A DNA stretch of 64,000 bases, taken from positions 8,324,327 to 8,388,326 of the forward strand of contig CP141137.1 in the NCBI GenBank assembly GCA_035236585.1, in the 5' to 3' direction. Within the stretch, counting starts at the first letter, position 1. Every line of letters begins with the position of its first letter. The notes beneath the pieces are model-generated. The model was not told the DNA's origin and searched no databases. It saw nothing but the letters and a program-made list of their open reading frames with translations. Made by a program: the position numbers and the translations under genes. Positions 10,582 to 23,827 of the stretch are shown here, in pieces. Source of the stretch: Warburgia ugandensis (Eukaryota > Streptophyta > Magnoliopsida > Canellales > Canellaceae).

Positions 10582-12350
10582 CTGCATTCCCCAAAATTAA
10601 AGAAACAAATAAATAATTGTAATTACAGCAGCTGTGTAAGACTGTCATGCTCAAAATTTACATATTTTCTTCATAATCACTACCAGACAGAACCAAACTA
10701 AAGTCAATGATAAAAGAACCTATACTTTCTGCAGATACCTCACTTTGTAGTTGAGCTGCTTGAAATCAGTAAATCATGCATGTAGGATGTTTATGGGAAA
10801 CTACCAAGAATATCTTCAAATGCCCAAATAGTAAAATCGATTTTTATTTATTTATTTTTTTGGGTAAGAAAATAGTTCATATTGATGCTCTGAAATCTTT
10901 TGATGTTTATGCACAAGATACGTAACTATAACAATAGTACAGGAGAACCACCTCATTTGCTATGTCTTCTTGTTTCCAGCTATTCCTTAACAGAAAGATA
11001 CAGTAACATGTAAAACACTGTTGTGAGAATCCTAGTAGGTTCAATCCAATTTGAAACACATGGAAATAAATTTACTATTCAATTCGGATTTATTTTACTG
11101 CAGTCAGAATCAAGCAAAGTAGCATCACGGCTGTAAATGTTCTTAATGGAAATGACATGATCTTGCAAGTAATGTACCATATGCATGAAATATCAAATTG
11201 GTAGTATATCTGGATGCTTGACATACTTTCTTATTCTCTCACAAGGTTACGCAACATAAATGGTGTTCAGCTATAAAATAATCAAATTTTGAGCAGGATA
11301 TTAAACATTGCAACTCATCCATACTTTTGTATTCTACAATACCTTTTTTTTTCCTTCTTGACAGGGTTTTGTATGTCTAGGAATCTAAATTTTGTGGTTA
11401 TCTTCGTACTCAACAATATCGCACTTAATTTTGTTAAAGAAACTTCCAATTAATAAATTAGTAGGTGCTTACAGCTATTCTAAAATGTAGAGCCTGTTTT
11501 TGTTCCAAAACAGTGTTAAAATGACCATGATATAGGCAAAATACTGTGACCAAGTAGATGACATCTCTCCACTAACTTCTCAGATGCATTATTCCGACAC
11601 TATATTCAACATCCAGCCAAACCAACTCTTTTTTACACGATGGCAAACTTTCACTGGTTACTCTCACCAAAGAGCACACTATTTCTTTTCTTAAGCGAAA
11701 CAAACAGATGTAGTACAAAAAGGTGAAGTGGGAGTATGGATAAAGATGCCATCCAAAAACTAAAGAAGTAAAGGCCATGTCTAGGAAATCATTTTGAACA
11801 GTTTTAAGGGAATAACATCTTCATGTTCTCCCCTTTTCCACACTTACCTTCTAATATTTGCAATCTCACAATTTAGCAACTCCACATTCAAAGGATCCCG
11901 ACAACTCAACTGAATAACACATTCTTGACAAGCACACTCTTAACTCCCATGATATACTATGTTATCTTAGTTTTACTCCATCAAGAGTGGTCCCCTCTGT
12001 AGTCAAAACTCTCCCTAGATATAGAATTTCAGTCATAGATGCCTCAATAAATGAGGAAAATTCAAGCCTATTGTTAGGGAGGAAAGATTCAATGATTAGT
12101 AAGCAGAGATAAAATACTGAAGTTTTGAAATTCTGTATCCCCCAATTCCTGAAAATATGTTCTAGGAGGAGACCACAGACAAGTGTCTCAGCCCCTAATG
12201 ATACCAGATGGTTCATCAGATCTTGGTCAGGATGCATGCAAATCAGAAGTGGTAGTGCTCAATGGGCTTTCTATGCTTCCCAATAGGGAGATCGAGAGGC
12301 TCAATAACTACCAATCAAATCTTCTTGGATGGCATTGCATTTACATGGGT

Positions 12351-12505
12351 AGGCAGCCTTACCTTGTATTTTTGCAAGAGGCTGATTCCACGCCTTGAAC
12401 CCGTGACCTCAAGGTCACATGACGACAACTTTTACCGTTGCGCCAAGGCTCCCCTTCCCCGGACCCCGCATAGGCGGGAGCTTCGTGCACCAGGGCTGCC
12501 CTTTT
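12351..12505. mobile_element. Chimeric Au SINE: inverted head joined to forward tail
   Basis: 12351-12455 is the 5' half of an Au SINE on the minus strand. 12452-12505 is the 3' tail of an Au SINE on the plus strand (CGGACCCCGC...GGGCTGCCCTTTT). They meet at a shared CCCCTT. It lies in VAMP72 intron 1. Confidence 0.85.
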
Positions 12506-14868
12506 AGTTTCTCAAGCACTCCACTTTTTGTGATTGACAAATATCTCTAAAGGCTAAAGTGCAACTGGAATTGTAGCAAAAAGATTGTGAAATGCCGATT
12601 GGGATATTTCCGACAGAACACTTGCTGACATTATTGAAGATTGCACTAGCAAAAAATTTAGTGATAAAGATTGAAAGACAATCTGGATTTTAGGCACCAA
12701 GGAGGTGATGGTATCGTCATCCACAGTTGCAGATATGAAGAACATTCCTAAGAGGAAATTGTTCTGTCAAAAATTTTATGAGAAAGTTGTTAGATATGCT
12801 GTGACTTAAGTAAGGACTTTCTTTTGTATTGTCTCTCCGTAGAGGGACTGCACAACTTTTCCAGCGCTAATCTCTCAAGGTAGTCATTGAACCATGAATC
12901 TCTGGAAGGTCATCTCCTAATGAAGGGCTTGAAGATTAGCCAAACTGTTCAACAAAAAAACTTTACACTTCAGCAATCAAAGTTGCCGTCGGAAATTGTT
13001 ACTAATTAAGTATCATTTTTCTTTTGTTAATGGAATTGCATTGCCATCATCTCCTTCATTTTAACAACATCAAATATCAATCAAACATGGCCTTGCCTGA
13101 GAAGGCAATTAGCTTTCTACCTAAAAAAAATGCAAGCCTGATACCTATACATGTTGCACCACATTCTGTTTTGAATCTTTTGTAAAGCTATCGATGATGA
13201 GCTTAGAGAATTATTTGCTTCAGGCAGTTCACTTCAACTATCAGATCAGAAATCATAGTCATTGGAAAACTTATCTTTGATTGTGATCCAATGGCTGTTT
13301 TATAATCAGCATAAACACCACCATGAGTATCCTTCCTCCTCAACAAGAAAAAAAGTACAGATAGGGGAGATACTTGCACAGATACTATCTCCTTTGCCAT
13401 CAATACAAGCTTCTCAGTCCCCACAATCTACGTATCTATCAATACAGACAGACCAGATACCAAACAGTTCTCTTCCCAAAACCAACTTCACATCCTGACA
13501 ATTTGCCATGAAGGTGGTAGACCCTTGGAATTAATCAAATATATCCTAAAATTTCTCCAACAACGAGGATATTTCTAAATTTGGAGAGCAACTTTGTGTT
13601 CATAGAAAATAAGCTCAGCAAATATAGATTGTGATTTCTTTATTCTCAATGAAGTGTATTATGAGCACTGACAACAAAGCAGATCTAAGAAACCGCATAA
13701 GATCATTGCAAGAATATGCAAACATGGATCTAATTCACACTGCAAAACCCTGAAGGCAAAAGATCAAAATAGAGCTCATTACATGGACTGCATAACCAGC
13801 TTGATCAGAGCTTGCTAAGGTACTACCAATGAAAACTCAACCTCCTTTCTCCGCATCTCTACCAAGGAATCCTTTCTTGGTTCTTCATTGATTCATCCCT
13901 CAATAATTCAAGTCTATCAAACTTCCCCTCGACCATTATGAGAAATGTGAAATCTAACCCACAGCTATGAGCATGATTTCACAGCTTTTCTGTCCTAACA
14001 ATAAGGCACAAGGATGAACTGCAGCACGCAATAGAACTACTTCAAGTTGCTGCAGACAAAAAAAAAGTCCTCATAAAAGATAATTAAATGGCACAATTAA
14101 ATCCGTGGCATATAAGACTTCCAGTGTTGTCCATGACTACAGACTGGACAGCTTCCTTCTAAGCTAAAGTATAAGAATGTGTGCAGCCTTAATCTCCAAC
14201 ATACACACAAAAGATATAGAATCGTTATAACCGGTCAAGAGCCCAGCACTACCGGCCATAGAAACTGAACCATCATTCTGCAGATACAGATAAAGAATAA
14301 TTAGGATCATCGGATCGTGGCAATTTCTACCCACAGTCTATTCCGACGGGTTTCCTGTGTTTTGACCAATGTCAATCACCATGCACATGCTAACATTCAA
14401 ATAAATAAGCAAAGATCATCATGTGCATGTACAAGGGGAGATCGGACAAGCCACATCTTCTGAAGGCTGCACTAGTACTTAACATAATTCCACACCAAGA
14501 TAATTCTCTCTGAAATATCAGTAACAATCTATATAAAAACTATATATTCTGCTCTTCTCATTTTTTCTATTACGAATTTCAAAAATCCTACCAATAATGG
14601 CACGTTAATCTGTTCCCGGCGAAATATGTTTCTGCAGATCTGAAGAAGATAGCAAATCCACAATCAACATTAACCTCACCATATTTCCACTAAAAGACGA
14701 AGACAAATACATAAATCTGAACCTAAGATACAGAACTTGAAAAAAAATTCAGGACTCAATCGAACAGACCAAAACGAAACTATATCGCAGATTCATCAAC
14801 CGATCTTAGCCTAAAAACAAAGCGAAAACACCGAAATCATGCAGATCGGAGAAACAAGCAGCACTCAC

Positions 14869-15058
14869 TGAATCCGTCAGCGACAAGGTAGTTGAAAGAG
14901 TGTCCGTCGCACTCGTAGGTGAACCTGTTGTTGCTGGACGGGAGTTTCTGAAGGCAATCGGCAGCAATTTCGGTGAAATTTCCAGAGAATTCGGTGAATT
15001 CAGCGAGGATCACAGTGCCGCGGGCGACGGAAGAATATATGAGAGATTTCTGGCCCAT
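14869..15058 (-). CDS. VAMP72: VAMP72 exon 1: N-terminal longin domain
   Basis: The product is an R-SNARE of the plant VAMP72 group, which drives fusion of secretory and endosomal vesicles with the plasma membrane or cell plate together with Qa/Qb/Qc SNAREs. This exon codes residues 1-63 and the first base of codon 64. It starts [20 protein letters not shown] and continues with the longin-domain motifs CLQKLP and FTYECDG. The start is the first in-frame ATG and matches the conserved family start. The donor is GTGAGT. A CT-rich tract lies ~90-120 bp upstream, probably in the 5' UTR or core promoter. VAMP721/722/726 are the closest remembered relatives; the exact orthologue is uncertain. Confidence 0.93.
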
Positions 15059-15139
15059 TTTCTAGGGTTTTCTGATGGATCTTCGCTGCTGTGTTTTCCT
15101 TCCGCTTCTTTCTTCCTTTCTTCCTCTCTCGCAGGGACA

Positions 15140-15145
<6 letters not shown>

Positions 15146-15176
<31 letters not shown>
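15146..15176. repeat. (GA)n microsatellite upstream of VAMP72
   Basis: An almost perfect AG run; on the gene strand it is a CT tract ~90-120 bases before the start codon, a common feature of plant core promoters and 5' UTRs. Confidence 0.85.
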
Positions 15177-15185
<9 letters not shown>

Positions 15186-15533
15186 CGAAGGGGCTTTGCT
15201 TTTTCCCGCGACTACACGGGAAATGATGGAGCTCGCTGCAAACATTTTTCATTTTCTCCCTAGATTTGCTCGACGGCGAAAGCGTAGAAAAAAATAACCT
15301 CGTTATTGCCGGAATTGTCGAAGCTGCCATCGTCCAATAGCCTCACTGTCCATGGATTAAATAATCATGGGATAGTAAACTTATTCCCAGTTGTTTACAG
15401 AGGAAGAAGGTGGATGACTGGATATAACGGTGCAAGCGCGTATTATTATGTGGTCAACTTTTGGTTGATCAGGATTTACGTTTGATCTTTATCACATAAA
15501 AGAGACGACCACACCCATACCATACCAGGTGAT

Positions 15534-15695
15534 ATTGTTGGCGCAACAGTAGAGTTATCGTCGTATAATTTTGAGAAAATGAATTTGAGACATGGAAATA
15601 GCCTCTCGCAAAATGCAAGTAAAGCTATGTATTATAAACCCTTGTAACCCATCCTTCCTCCGAATCTCGCATAGCAGGAGCTTCAAGCACCAGCT
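15534..15695 (+). mobile_element. Au SINE, degenerate full length
   Basis: Recognisable head (TTGGCGCAAC), CCTCTCGCAAAATGCAAG and tail GCAGGAGCTTCAAGCACCAG, with many substitutions. Confidence 0.75.
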
Positions 15696-16290
15696 ATTAG
15701 TGGATTCAACCATTGTCTTATTTTAAACTTGTCATGACTAATTGAAATTATGACAGAAAAATGCTACTCCAACTGAGTTTCAGGAATGTCTCCAAAGTCT
15801 GACTAATTAAGCCTAACTTTTTGATGATCCATCTAATTATATTGTTTACGACTCTTGTATTATATCATTGGATGCTTCTAGTTATTAGTTTTTTAATTAA
15901 AATTTTTAAAAATAATAATTTAAAAACTCAAAAGTCATAGCTAAAATCATGATGAATTTTGATCTCAAAAAAAAATGAACAAGATGAATAAGTCAGATCA
16001 TCCAAAAATAAAATTTAGTTTGCCGAAGCTTTGAACAAATGACCGGAAAGGCTTGCCAATCCGACTAATTGTTGTCTTCTTTTCCTTTGTGTGCGGTGGA
16101 CAGTGAGGATGGGTTAGTGGCTGGCAGATAAAGCGCCTTCCAACTTAAGACATGTTTAGGCTCCTTATGTCACCATTTAAGTGGAGCAATAGCTATACTA
16201 TCTCTGCAAGCTTTATATGCATTATTGCCGTTATTGGATAGCCCTACACGCTGTGCATGAGCTTGTATTTATCGGGAGATTGTGCTACAT

Positions 16291-16410
16291 GGCTCAACGC
16301 ACGAAGCTCAGTCTTATTTTGTATTTTGTAAGAGGGTGTTTTCACTCCTTGAATCCGTGACCTCAAGGTCACACGACAACAACTTTACCATTGAGCCAAA
16401 GCTCCTCTTC
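16291..16410 (-). mobile_element. Au SINE with internal deletion
   Basis: The head is clear on the minus strand (box B region GTGTGACCTTGAGGTCACGG, 3' part CCTCTTACAAAATAC), but the body is missing and only a short GAGCTTCGTGC tail remains. Confidence 0.75.
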
Positions 16411-17008
16411 TCGTCAAGAGATCAAATGAACTGTCCAAAATTAATGGCTAAAAAAAGCACTTAGCTTGATGGAAAAGGCATATAACGTGCAACGGCCTTT
16501 GCTGCAGTGCAAGAAGGGCCTCCTCTCCTGGAGTAACCTTGCAAGGTAGAGTCCCTTCTTGTGCCACTGCGCTAGTAGGGCATTGCTCTCAACTGCTCTC
16601 CCTTGTGCCAACTGAATCTCCTTCAATATCATATTATCAACGTGCCTTATTTTATTAGACACTGTTATTATTGTTGTATTCTATACTTATAGCACTTAAT
16701 CAGGCCATGAAGCACTTAGGCCGATGACAGAGGCTTGGCCTTTACCTTTTCTATCTTTCTTCTTTTACTTTCAATGGTACTACTTTATTTCTAGAAGTTG
16801 ATTTGTTGCTCTAAGATGGAAAAGGGCAGTTGCATGCATGTGCTTCCATGGTAGCAAGATAAAAATAAGTGATATTACCTCCCTGGATTGTACAGATGGC
16901 CCAGATTTCTGAAGGTATGAATCATTTGCAATGTTGTCCTTGGCTAGAAGGGGCCAACTTCTCATCCATTGGATGATTTCTACCATTATTTTTTTTATAT
17001 TAATATGG

Positions 17009-17138
17009 ACGGGTTCAAGGCAAGGAATTAGCCTCTTGTAAAATGCAAGGTAAGGCTGACTATTATAAACTCTTGTAGTCCACCCCTTTCCTAAACCCTG
17101 CATAGGTGGGAGCTTCGTATACCGGGGCTGCCCTTTTT
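17009..17138 (+). mobile_element. Au SINE, 5'-truncated
   Basis: Begins inside box B (ACGGGTTCAAGGC) and keeps the body and the tail GGTGGGAGCTTCG...GGGGCTGCCCTTT. Confidence 0.8.
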
Positions 17139-17601
17139 ATGGACGGTAAATATTTCTCCATCCATTTTATCACTTGAAGCAGATGGCTCATCTAAGTCAA
17201 AGGCAAAATTGTAAATGAATCAGATTTTGAAATTTTTGAGCCGATTTAGAGTTTGTAGCCCATCTGTACTAGTGAGGGGCTTGTGAGGAAAACGAGGAAC
17301 GCATATATCATTGCCCAAAACAGCTATGCAACTCTACCACTTTAATTTTTTTGGTGAGTCCCCCCCCTAGTAATCCAAAAGTCATGCCAAAGGGACACCT
17401 CTAGCGTACGAGAAACGTATCTAAGGCCCATCGTACAAAAGTGGAGTTGCACAGCTGTGGCGTGGCGTGGCTTTGCACCAGAATTCCTCCAAAAGATAAA
17501 AATAGTAGAAGCTGCTTTGAAAATGGTTTTGAGACTTTCAAACCCCGCATGAAGAAGTTTCCAACCTTCAACTTTGAATCACCCTTGAAATAAGAAAACT
17601 A

Positions 17602-17784
17602 AAAAAGGGCAGCACCGGTGCACGAAGCGCTCCCCTATACAGGGTTCGGGGTAGGGACGGCCTATAATGGTCTAAAGTAGGCAATCTTATTTTGTATTTT
17701 TGCAAAAGGCTAATTTCACACCTCGAACCTATGATTTCAAGGTCACGTGACAACAACTTTTACTGTTGCACAAGGCTTTCCTTC
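17602..17784 (-). mobile_element. Au SINE, full length
   Basis: Head, box B, body and GGTGCTGCCCTTTTTT tail are all visible on the minus strand. Confidence 0.85.
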
Positions 17785-19055
17785 TCCTTAAAATAAGAAA
17801 ACTAACAGAGGAATTATAGGATATTAGGCAACACTACAGTAGCTTGTTGTAGTTCGCCCCAATTTGACGTGGACTGTCATTTTTCTTGTTTTGCATTTCT
17901 TGTATGACGAACATCAAGATGGTTGAATGATTTTAGTACCCAGAAACTTGTATTTCTTACACGTTGATTGTTGACTGTACTTTCAACAGTGTTTTCAATC
18001 CTCGATGGCTGGGATCCCAATCATATATTTTTCAGATTGCATGCTCCCCCTTCTTCCTTACAACTTACCAAGGTAAGTCTTGTGAAATAACTTCAATGAG
18101 AAGAAAAAGAAAGTGTTAAGAGATCCTTTTGGCCCAATCCTAGACACTATAGGATCCTTTTTCAAACCAACACTTTTATTTTGAGTCAAGAGATACATAA
18201 ATAGGCACATTCCATTACACTAATATAGGGGCATTCATAGTAAGTGAGGGCATGGAAGACCAAGAAGTGAGTTATTTATACCAACTTCTCATGGCTATAT
18301 CCAATCTCCTAGTCCTTGCGCAAAGGAAAATTTCATCTTCTGCTTTCTCCATGCTTCCTGGAAAAGCATGAAAAAAAAAGGCTCAAATAGTACAATCCTT
18401 CCGTCACCCCAAAATAAAAGGGGTGATCTTGCAATTCTTAATCTGTGAAGATGTGTTGTTAGGTGCTCCATTTTCCTATTGAGGCCAAACCTAAACATGT
18501 GCTCCAAAGATAGCTGTCTATACACTGATAAGGGATGTATGGACTCTTGAGAAGAGAAGAGCCGTGGTGGTCCCCCTCAAACCACCAGGATCCCACGAGT
18601 AAATAAAAAGTTAAATTTACACTGGATCTCGGCATCTACTGTTTTATGCACCATTAGTCACACAAAGATGGATAAATCAGATTGACGGTTTAGATAAGCT
18701 AAAGGTGGGTCCTATCATGCCAAAGTAAAGCGAAATGCATGCTGTTATTTAAGAAGTGATGATTTGGAGCTTGAACAAAGCATCAACAGTTATTATTAAG
18801 GAGATTCCTCAAGTATTGTTGGATAGTTATCATCAAACAGCTCTGGAACTTGGAGATTTTGGAGAAAGATAGAGCACGCTAGACAGCTTGGGTAAGATGC
18901 TAATATCACATTCAAGCATGGGTGGATGATGGTTGATAGTTTGCAGATGTGTGAATCAACGTGGGCTAATTTCCTTAAGGTTGTCTATTGAAGTCCTAAG
19001 AAGCTTATCATTCAAAAATAAGTCCTATAAAGCTTCTCCTGGTTTCAGCTCATTC

Positions 19056-19219
19056 GCGTTTTTTCTTTCTTTCTTTCTTTTTTCTTCTCAAACACCCACG
19101 CACAGCCTCAAATCCTGGTAACCCAGATGAGAAACTCCGCGTTTTTTATTTCTTCCTTTTATTCCTTCACAAACACCCATGCACAGCCTCAAATCCTGGT
19201 CACCCAGATTGAGAAACTC
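19056..19219. repeat. Two-copy ~82-bp tandem duplication
   Basis: Both copies start CGCGTTTTTT and contain AAACACCCA(C/T)GCACAGCCTC and GAGAAACTCC. The pyrimidine tract at the start of each has diverged. Confidence 0.75.
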
Positions 19220-19716
19220 CTTACGCCACTGCACAAAAGGATCTGTTCAATGCTCATGTAGAGGCCAAGGGGGAGAGAGGACTCGACCATAGACTTCTAG
19301 TTTTCGTAATCCGTTCATTTGCAAGCTAATGACTGGGGATAAGTTTACATGATCCAGCATATGTATACATCAACAGTTGTAAGAATAACTAAACCATCAT
19401 GACCAATGAAGTGATGAGAGTTCACACGCCAGAGACATGTAAGACTTCAGGGATGAGCGGCAGGACTTTTGGATTCACCTAAAATACATAGAAATACAGA
19501 ATAATGTTCCAGTTTCCCCCAGAATATTACAATCCAACCTCCCTCAACATGGTAAGAATTTAGAGGCAAAAATTGGATGAGATTCGAAGACTGGTGTGGT
19601 GATCAGAAAAATTCTTTGTAAGTCTTCTTTACAGACTAGACAATCAGGAGTTGATGAGATATGATTTTGCATTGCCTTCTTTACATGAAGGCATTCTTGC
19701 ATTCATTCAAGGATAT

Positions 19717-19839
19717 TCATGGATGCCTAACACCAACCAATTCAACATCAAATATAAGAGTCCCTAACGTTGAACCCTCCCCATTGGCAGGCCGTGTTGG
19801 ATTAAAGATGGTGGTGAACAGCCTCTGCCTGTCAAAAAA
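19717..19839 (-). CDS. FKBP17-1: FKBP exon 4: C-terminal end of the PPIase domain
   Basis: After a CTGCAG acceptor the frame starts FFDRQRLFTTIFNPTRPANG and ends with the last beta strand TLIFDVELVGVRHP and TGA. It continues exon 3 exactly (PPN|FFD) although 8.9 kb away. The solo LTR and repeat block lie between the two exons and do not break either splice signal. Confidence 0.92.
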   Translation of the reverse strand, partial: FFDRQRLFTTIFNPTRPANGEGSTLGTLIFDVELVGVRHP

Positions 19840-21389
19840 CTGCAGAAAATATGGGACCACTATATGAGTAAGAAAACCCAAAATGGAAAGCATAACATAC
19901 ACTCAAAGTCCCAAAATAAACACTGAAAATCAATAGACACCATAAACCAACTCAATGGGAAAAGAAAACCCCAAAACGCAGTGGATGAGTATCCTGACAA
20001 ATCATAATGAAATGATGATTAGTGTGGATAACAAGCAGGAAGATGTAAGCATGTCGAACAGCTTCCTAGGAGAGTTTCTGCTCTGTGAAATCATCCATAT
20101 AGTAGAATGATTCCAAGGGAGACAACAAAGCCCATGATCACCGGCATCATGGAGCTTTACCATGGTCATCTAACAGTGATTAGTCTGCTATATACTGAGC
20201 CACGATATATGGCATGGCAATGAATAATTCCTTTGGTCATATTGGCACCCACCAGTGCCAAACTTTATTGTTACTCTGCTAAGAATGCGTACCTTCTAAG
20301 CAAACAGAACTTAAAGAAGTTGTCAAATGGGTAAAAGCGGAATCAAACATGCTCGCCTATGATCAATGAGACTTGAGTTTTGTCACCTTAAACACAAACA
20401 GTTATTCCAGGACTAACCAAACCCAATAATAAGTTGATGGGAGCACAATCAAACAACCCAAGGGTTATTTGCAATTGCAGTAGAGAGCAATTAGCTTATT
20501 GATTTTGGCTCCAAAGTTAAGAACATAAAAGATCATGTCAAATTAATACATGGTTCTGTTATTTTTCTAGAGTCAACCGTAAAATTACAATGTGATAAAC
20601 ACCTCAACTGTAGTTCTCAAGAGATGATGAAAAACCTGAAAGCAAAGCTAGCTGCTAGGAAGAATATTAACTAGAAACTGTATGCCTGAGTTTGTAATTT
20701 CATTTGGTTTATAAGCTTTGTTCCAGGGTCAGTTTTCAGTATGTTCTTGGTTAAGCCCTACATACTCCTGTCTCACCAGGCTCAACCCCTTTACCACAGT
20801 CGAAACAAGTACTTCTAACATGTGGCTTAGAAGTGCAACTGAAAACAATCTTTTCACTATCACCTCTTTTGAAAGATCATGGAATCTGACAGGCTTCCTG
20901 CTGAAACTTGGACTTGCATAAGTGATTCGACAGGACAGGTTGGTCAGATGTAACAAGATTCAGACAATTCTGCCAAGATTAATCCTAATCAATCAAACTT
21001 TTGGTTCTGAAAGGGGACATGCTGGTGTAATCAACAGTAAAGCATCACAAGGCAACTCAACAAGAAGCACAGGACCCTAGTTCTGTGCAGAACAAGCATC
21101 TTACTTATACAGCAGGGGCACACAAAACCAATGGCTGAGTTTTTCTTGGAAGACCCTTAAATGAGGTTTGATGGATCAAGGTGCTTAGATCACCCAGTCA
21201 AGGTGAAAACTTGCAGTCAATGATCAGATCAACATAATTGACACATTCACCATCTTTTGAGCCTTTTCTATCATAAAATCCTCAAGCTGAGAAATGTTTG
21301 ATACAAGTTGCAATCAACCACCTCTTGGCTGTTGGGAGTTCTCTCCTCATCAGTTGGGAAGGGGAGATTGTTGGGATGTCCCAAGGAGA

Positions 21390-21936
21390 ATGTTGGGATA
21401 TCCCTCCTCACGTAGGGTAGGTCCCACAATGGTTGGGCTATAAAGCTTTTGTTGTCTCTAATTTGAGAAGTGATGGTGATTGAGGCCACACTTCTTGTTG
21501 GAAACAAGGCAAAAATGGTGATCCTCTTGTAAGAGAAACAATGGAAGAATAGTTAGCCTTTACTAGAAAGAAGTGAAGAATGGTGAGCCTCTTGTCAGTA
21601 AAGCAAGGAAGAACAGATATCCTCTATGATAGAGAAGAAGAGAAGATGTTCTTTGTTGAGAAGAAAAAATGTCTCTTCAATTATCTTCTTAGTTGAGAAG
21701 AAGAGAAGTATCTCTTGGATTAACTTCTTAGTTGAAGAAGAAGAATTGTCTTTCACGAAAAGGTTACCCTTGAAGCGTTGTTGGCACTATATTGTAGTTT
21801 GAAGATAATATGTCTTATACTCACACCTTCCTAGTGGATGTTTCATCAGGAGCTTGGCTGTGGTTTTTCTCTCTTACTTGTAAGGTTTTTTGTGCAAATT
21901 TTGTGTCAATTGCATGTTTTGGTTGAGGATGCTTAT
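21390..21936 (+). repeat. LTR-like repeat with TATA motif, plus copy (interrupted)
   Basis: It has GGTTGGGCTATAAAGC followed by ~400 bp of AGAGAAG/CTTCTTAGTTGAG imperfect repeats. The unit continues after the solo LTR at 25297-25500 (GTGCATAACAGG...AGACACAACTA). Homologous sequence runs on the opposite strand at 25505-26065 and 26330-27060. TATA plus repetitive leader suggests an old copia-type LTR; exact ends are not resolved. Confidence 0.5.
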
Positions 21937-23827
21937 TGTCACGCTCGTGTCCTAAGTAATAGAGTAAAACGTAAACATCACGAACATTAGAAGTTAACGA
22001 TAAAAAAGTCATTCATCAGACTGTGCTCGGAGAGAGCTTTCCAACGACACTAAAAACGCGCGAAACGGAGATCGAGAGCAAAAGACCCAGGAGTTTTCCC
22101 ATCGAGTAGAGGGGGCCCAAATTGATAAGGGCACCCCCCCTAATGTGTGTGTGTGAACCCGGTGCCACGTGGGAGGAGCCCTACACGCGGGTGCGTGGAG
22201 CTCTACTCCCACGCGTCCGTCTGCAACGATGGGAAGAGGGAGCCAAGCCGGCAACCCTCTCCCCTCTCCCCTCGTTTCCCGGCTACTCCCCCTCCCTTTT
22301 CACCCCCTTCCCCTGGAGACCCTTCCCTTCCGGTCAACCCTACACAGCCCTCACGCCCTCCCCATCCCTCGTTCACTCCCTCTCCACCCTTGCCTGCCAG
22401 ACAAGACCCAAGCTTCACCGGCGACAGGGAGTTGGGTCATCGTCTTCGGGTCGTGCTAGCTGCAAGTTGGGCCCGGGTAAGCCTCTAACCTCTTCTATTC
22501 TTCCCATTTCCCCTTCCTCTTCAACGTGAATACAGATTTTTGAAGAACCAGGACAAAGTGAAAAAATAAAACACCGTCGGATTCAAAACATACAGGGGAA
22601 CGTAACGGGATTAGATTGAAAATCTAACCGTTCATACTGTTCCTTAGATGCTTCTAGGTGAAACCCCTTTGGTTTCATGGAAATCCGGCAAGAAACGACC
22701 TCGAAAACTGCAAAAAACAGCACCTATGGTTAGTTTCAAAAACCCTTGAAAAATCCGGCGAAAAACGGTAGTTTTAGTAAAAATCAAAAGGGGAAAACAC
22801 TAGAAAACGAAAATTCGGGAAATTCTAAGCATTCCCATTAAATTTGGCTGAAAAACGACGTCACCTGTGTCGCCGGCGACGACCGGAATCCGGTCATCTT
22901 CTCCAGCGACGGTGACATTTTCCGGCAACCCCAAAAAAAATGTGAAAAATGAAAATTTTCAGATATGGACGACTCCCGCGTGATTTTTTCATCCGCGAAG
23001 ACGGATCGTCGATCAGGAATCGATTGGTCCACGAAATTGCTTGTAGATGCATAGGGAAATTTTGGAACCTTAACATCCGACCGTTAAAAATGTGATCGGA
23101 AGGTAAATTTAGGTCAAATATAACTCCAAGTAACCATTGGTGATGAATTATCCTAGAAATGACTAACTAATTACGGATAAAGTGATGGGAGATCCTATCT
23201 GGCCGTCCAATACTCGATCAGCGAATGTCAGAGGTCAGGAAAGGATATCAGACCATGAGTTATGGCCAAAAGCATTGAATTGTGAAATAACTTACCTAAA
23301 ATGTTAGAAATTGAAACTTTTAGAGGTACACGCTTGATCTAGACCATCGATGTAAGACCAATGGCACTGATCCAATTGGATAGCGACCAATTGGTATGCA
23401 AATCCTTGATCTAGATATGTGAGGTTAGATTAAGAACATAGTGGATGTAGAACTAGAAGTGGCTATAGAAAATGGCATGAAATTCTATAATTTACGTAGA
23501 ACTTGTATTTGTTGCAGAGGTTTGAGAACAGTGAGAACGGTTCTACCAGTAGGACTTTGAATTATACGTGGAGAGCAGGTAGGACCACGAACCCTTGCAT
23601 TCTTTAAATTCTTGTTGTTATGTTCTCTTGAAATTAACTTTATGCATGTGTAAAATGTATATATTGCCACCTTGGTTTAATGGATGATAGAAATTGTAAT
23701 TTCTTAATTAAAAAGGTCATGTTATAGTATGATTTGCTATGCTTAACTGTTGTGATGATGCAAACTGTTATAAAATGGTCAAGCCCAAGAAAGTAAGCCA
23801 CGAGGGCCGCCGTAAGCTATGATGACG

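Larger units (their letters stand above)
6127..15058 (-). other. VAMP72: VAMP72-family gene locus (five coding exons)
   Basis: Exons at 15058-14869, 10581-10443, 10354-10234, 6497-6435 and 6276-6127 join in phase with GT-AG borders to give 220 codons plus stop, the usual length of plant VAMP72 proteins. Introns are 4287, 88, 3736 and 158 bp. Intron 1 holds a rearranged Au SINE; intron 3 holds an Au SINE, an RTE LINE fragment and a 41-bp LINE micro-insertion. The next gene upstream, the FKBP, is on the same strand. Confidence 0.9.
15059..19716. other. Intergenic region between the VAMP72 start and the FKBP 3' end
   Basis: This should contain the VAMP72 promoter (close to 15059) and the FKBP 3' UTR (close to 19716). 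It also holds four degenerate Au SINEs, a GA microsatellite and an 82-bp tandem duplication. I see no further gene. Confidence 0.6.

Noticed and set aside
14900..15330. Plus-strand frames over VAMP72 exon 1 and the GA repeat
   Set aside because: They are antisense shadows of the VAMP72 exon and of the microsatellite.
22122..22529. Proline-rich overlapping frames of 71-135 codons
   Set aside because: They lie in the C-rich segment of the 3360-bp solo LTR and occur in several frames at once.
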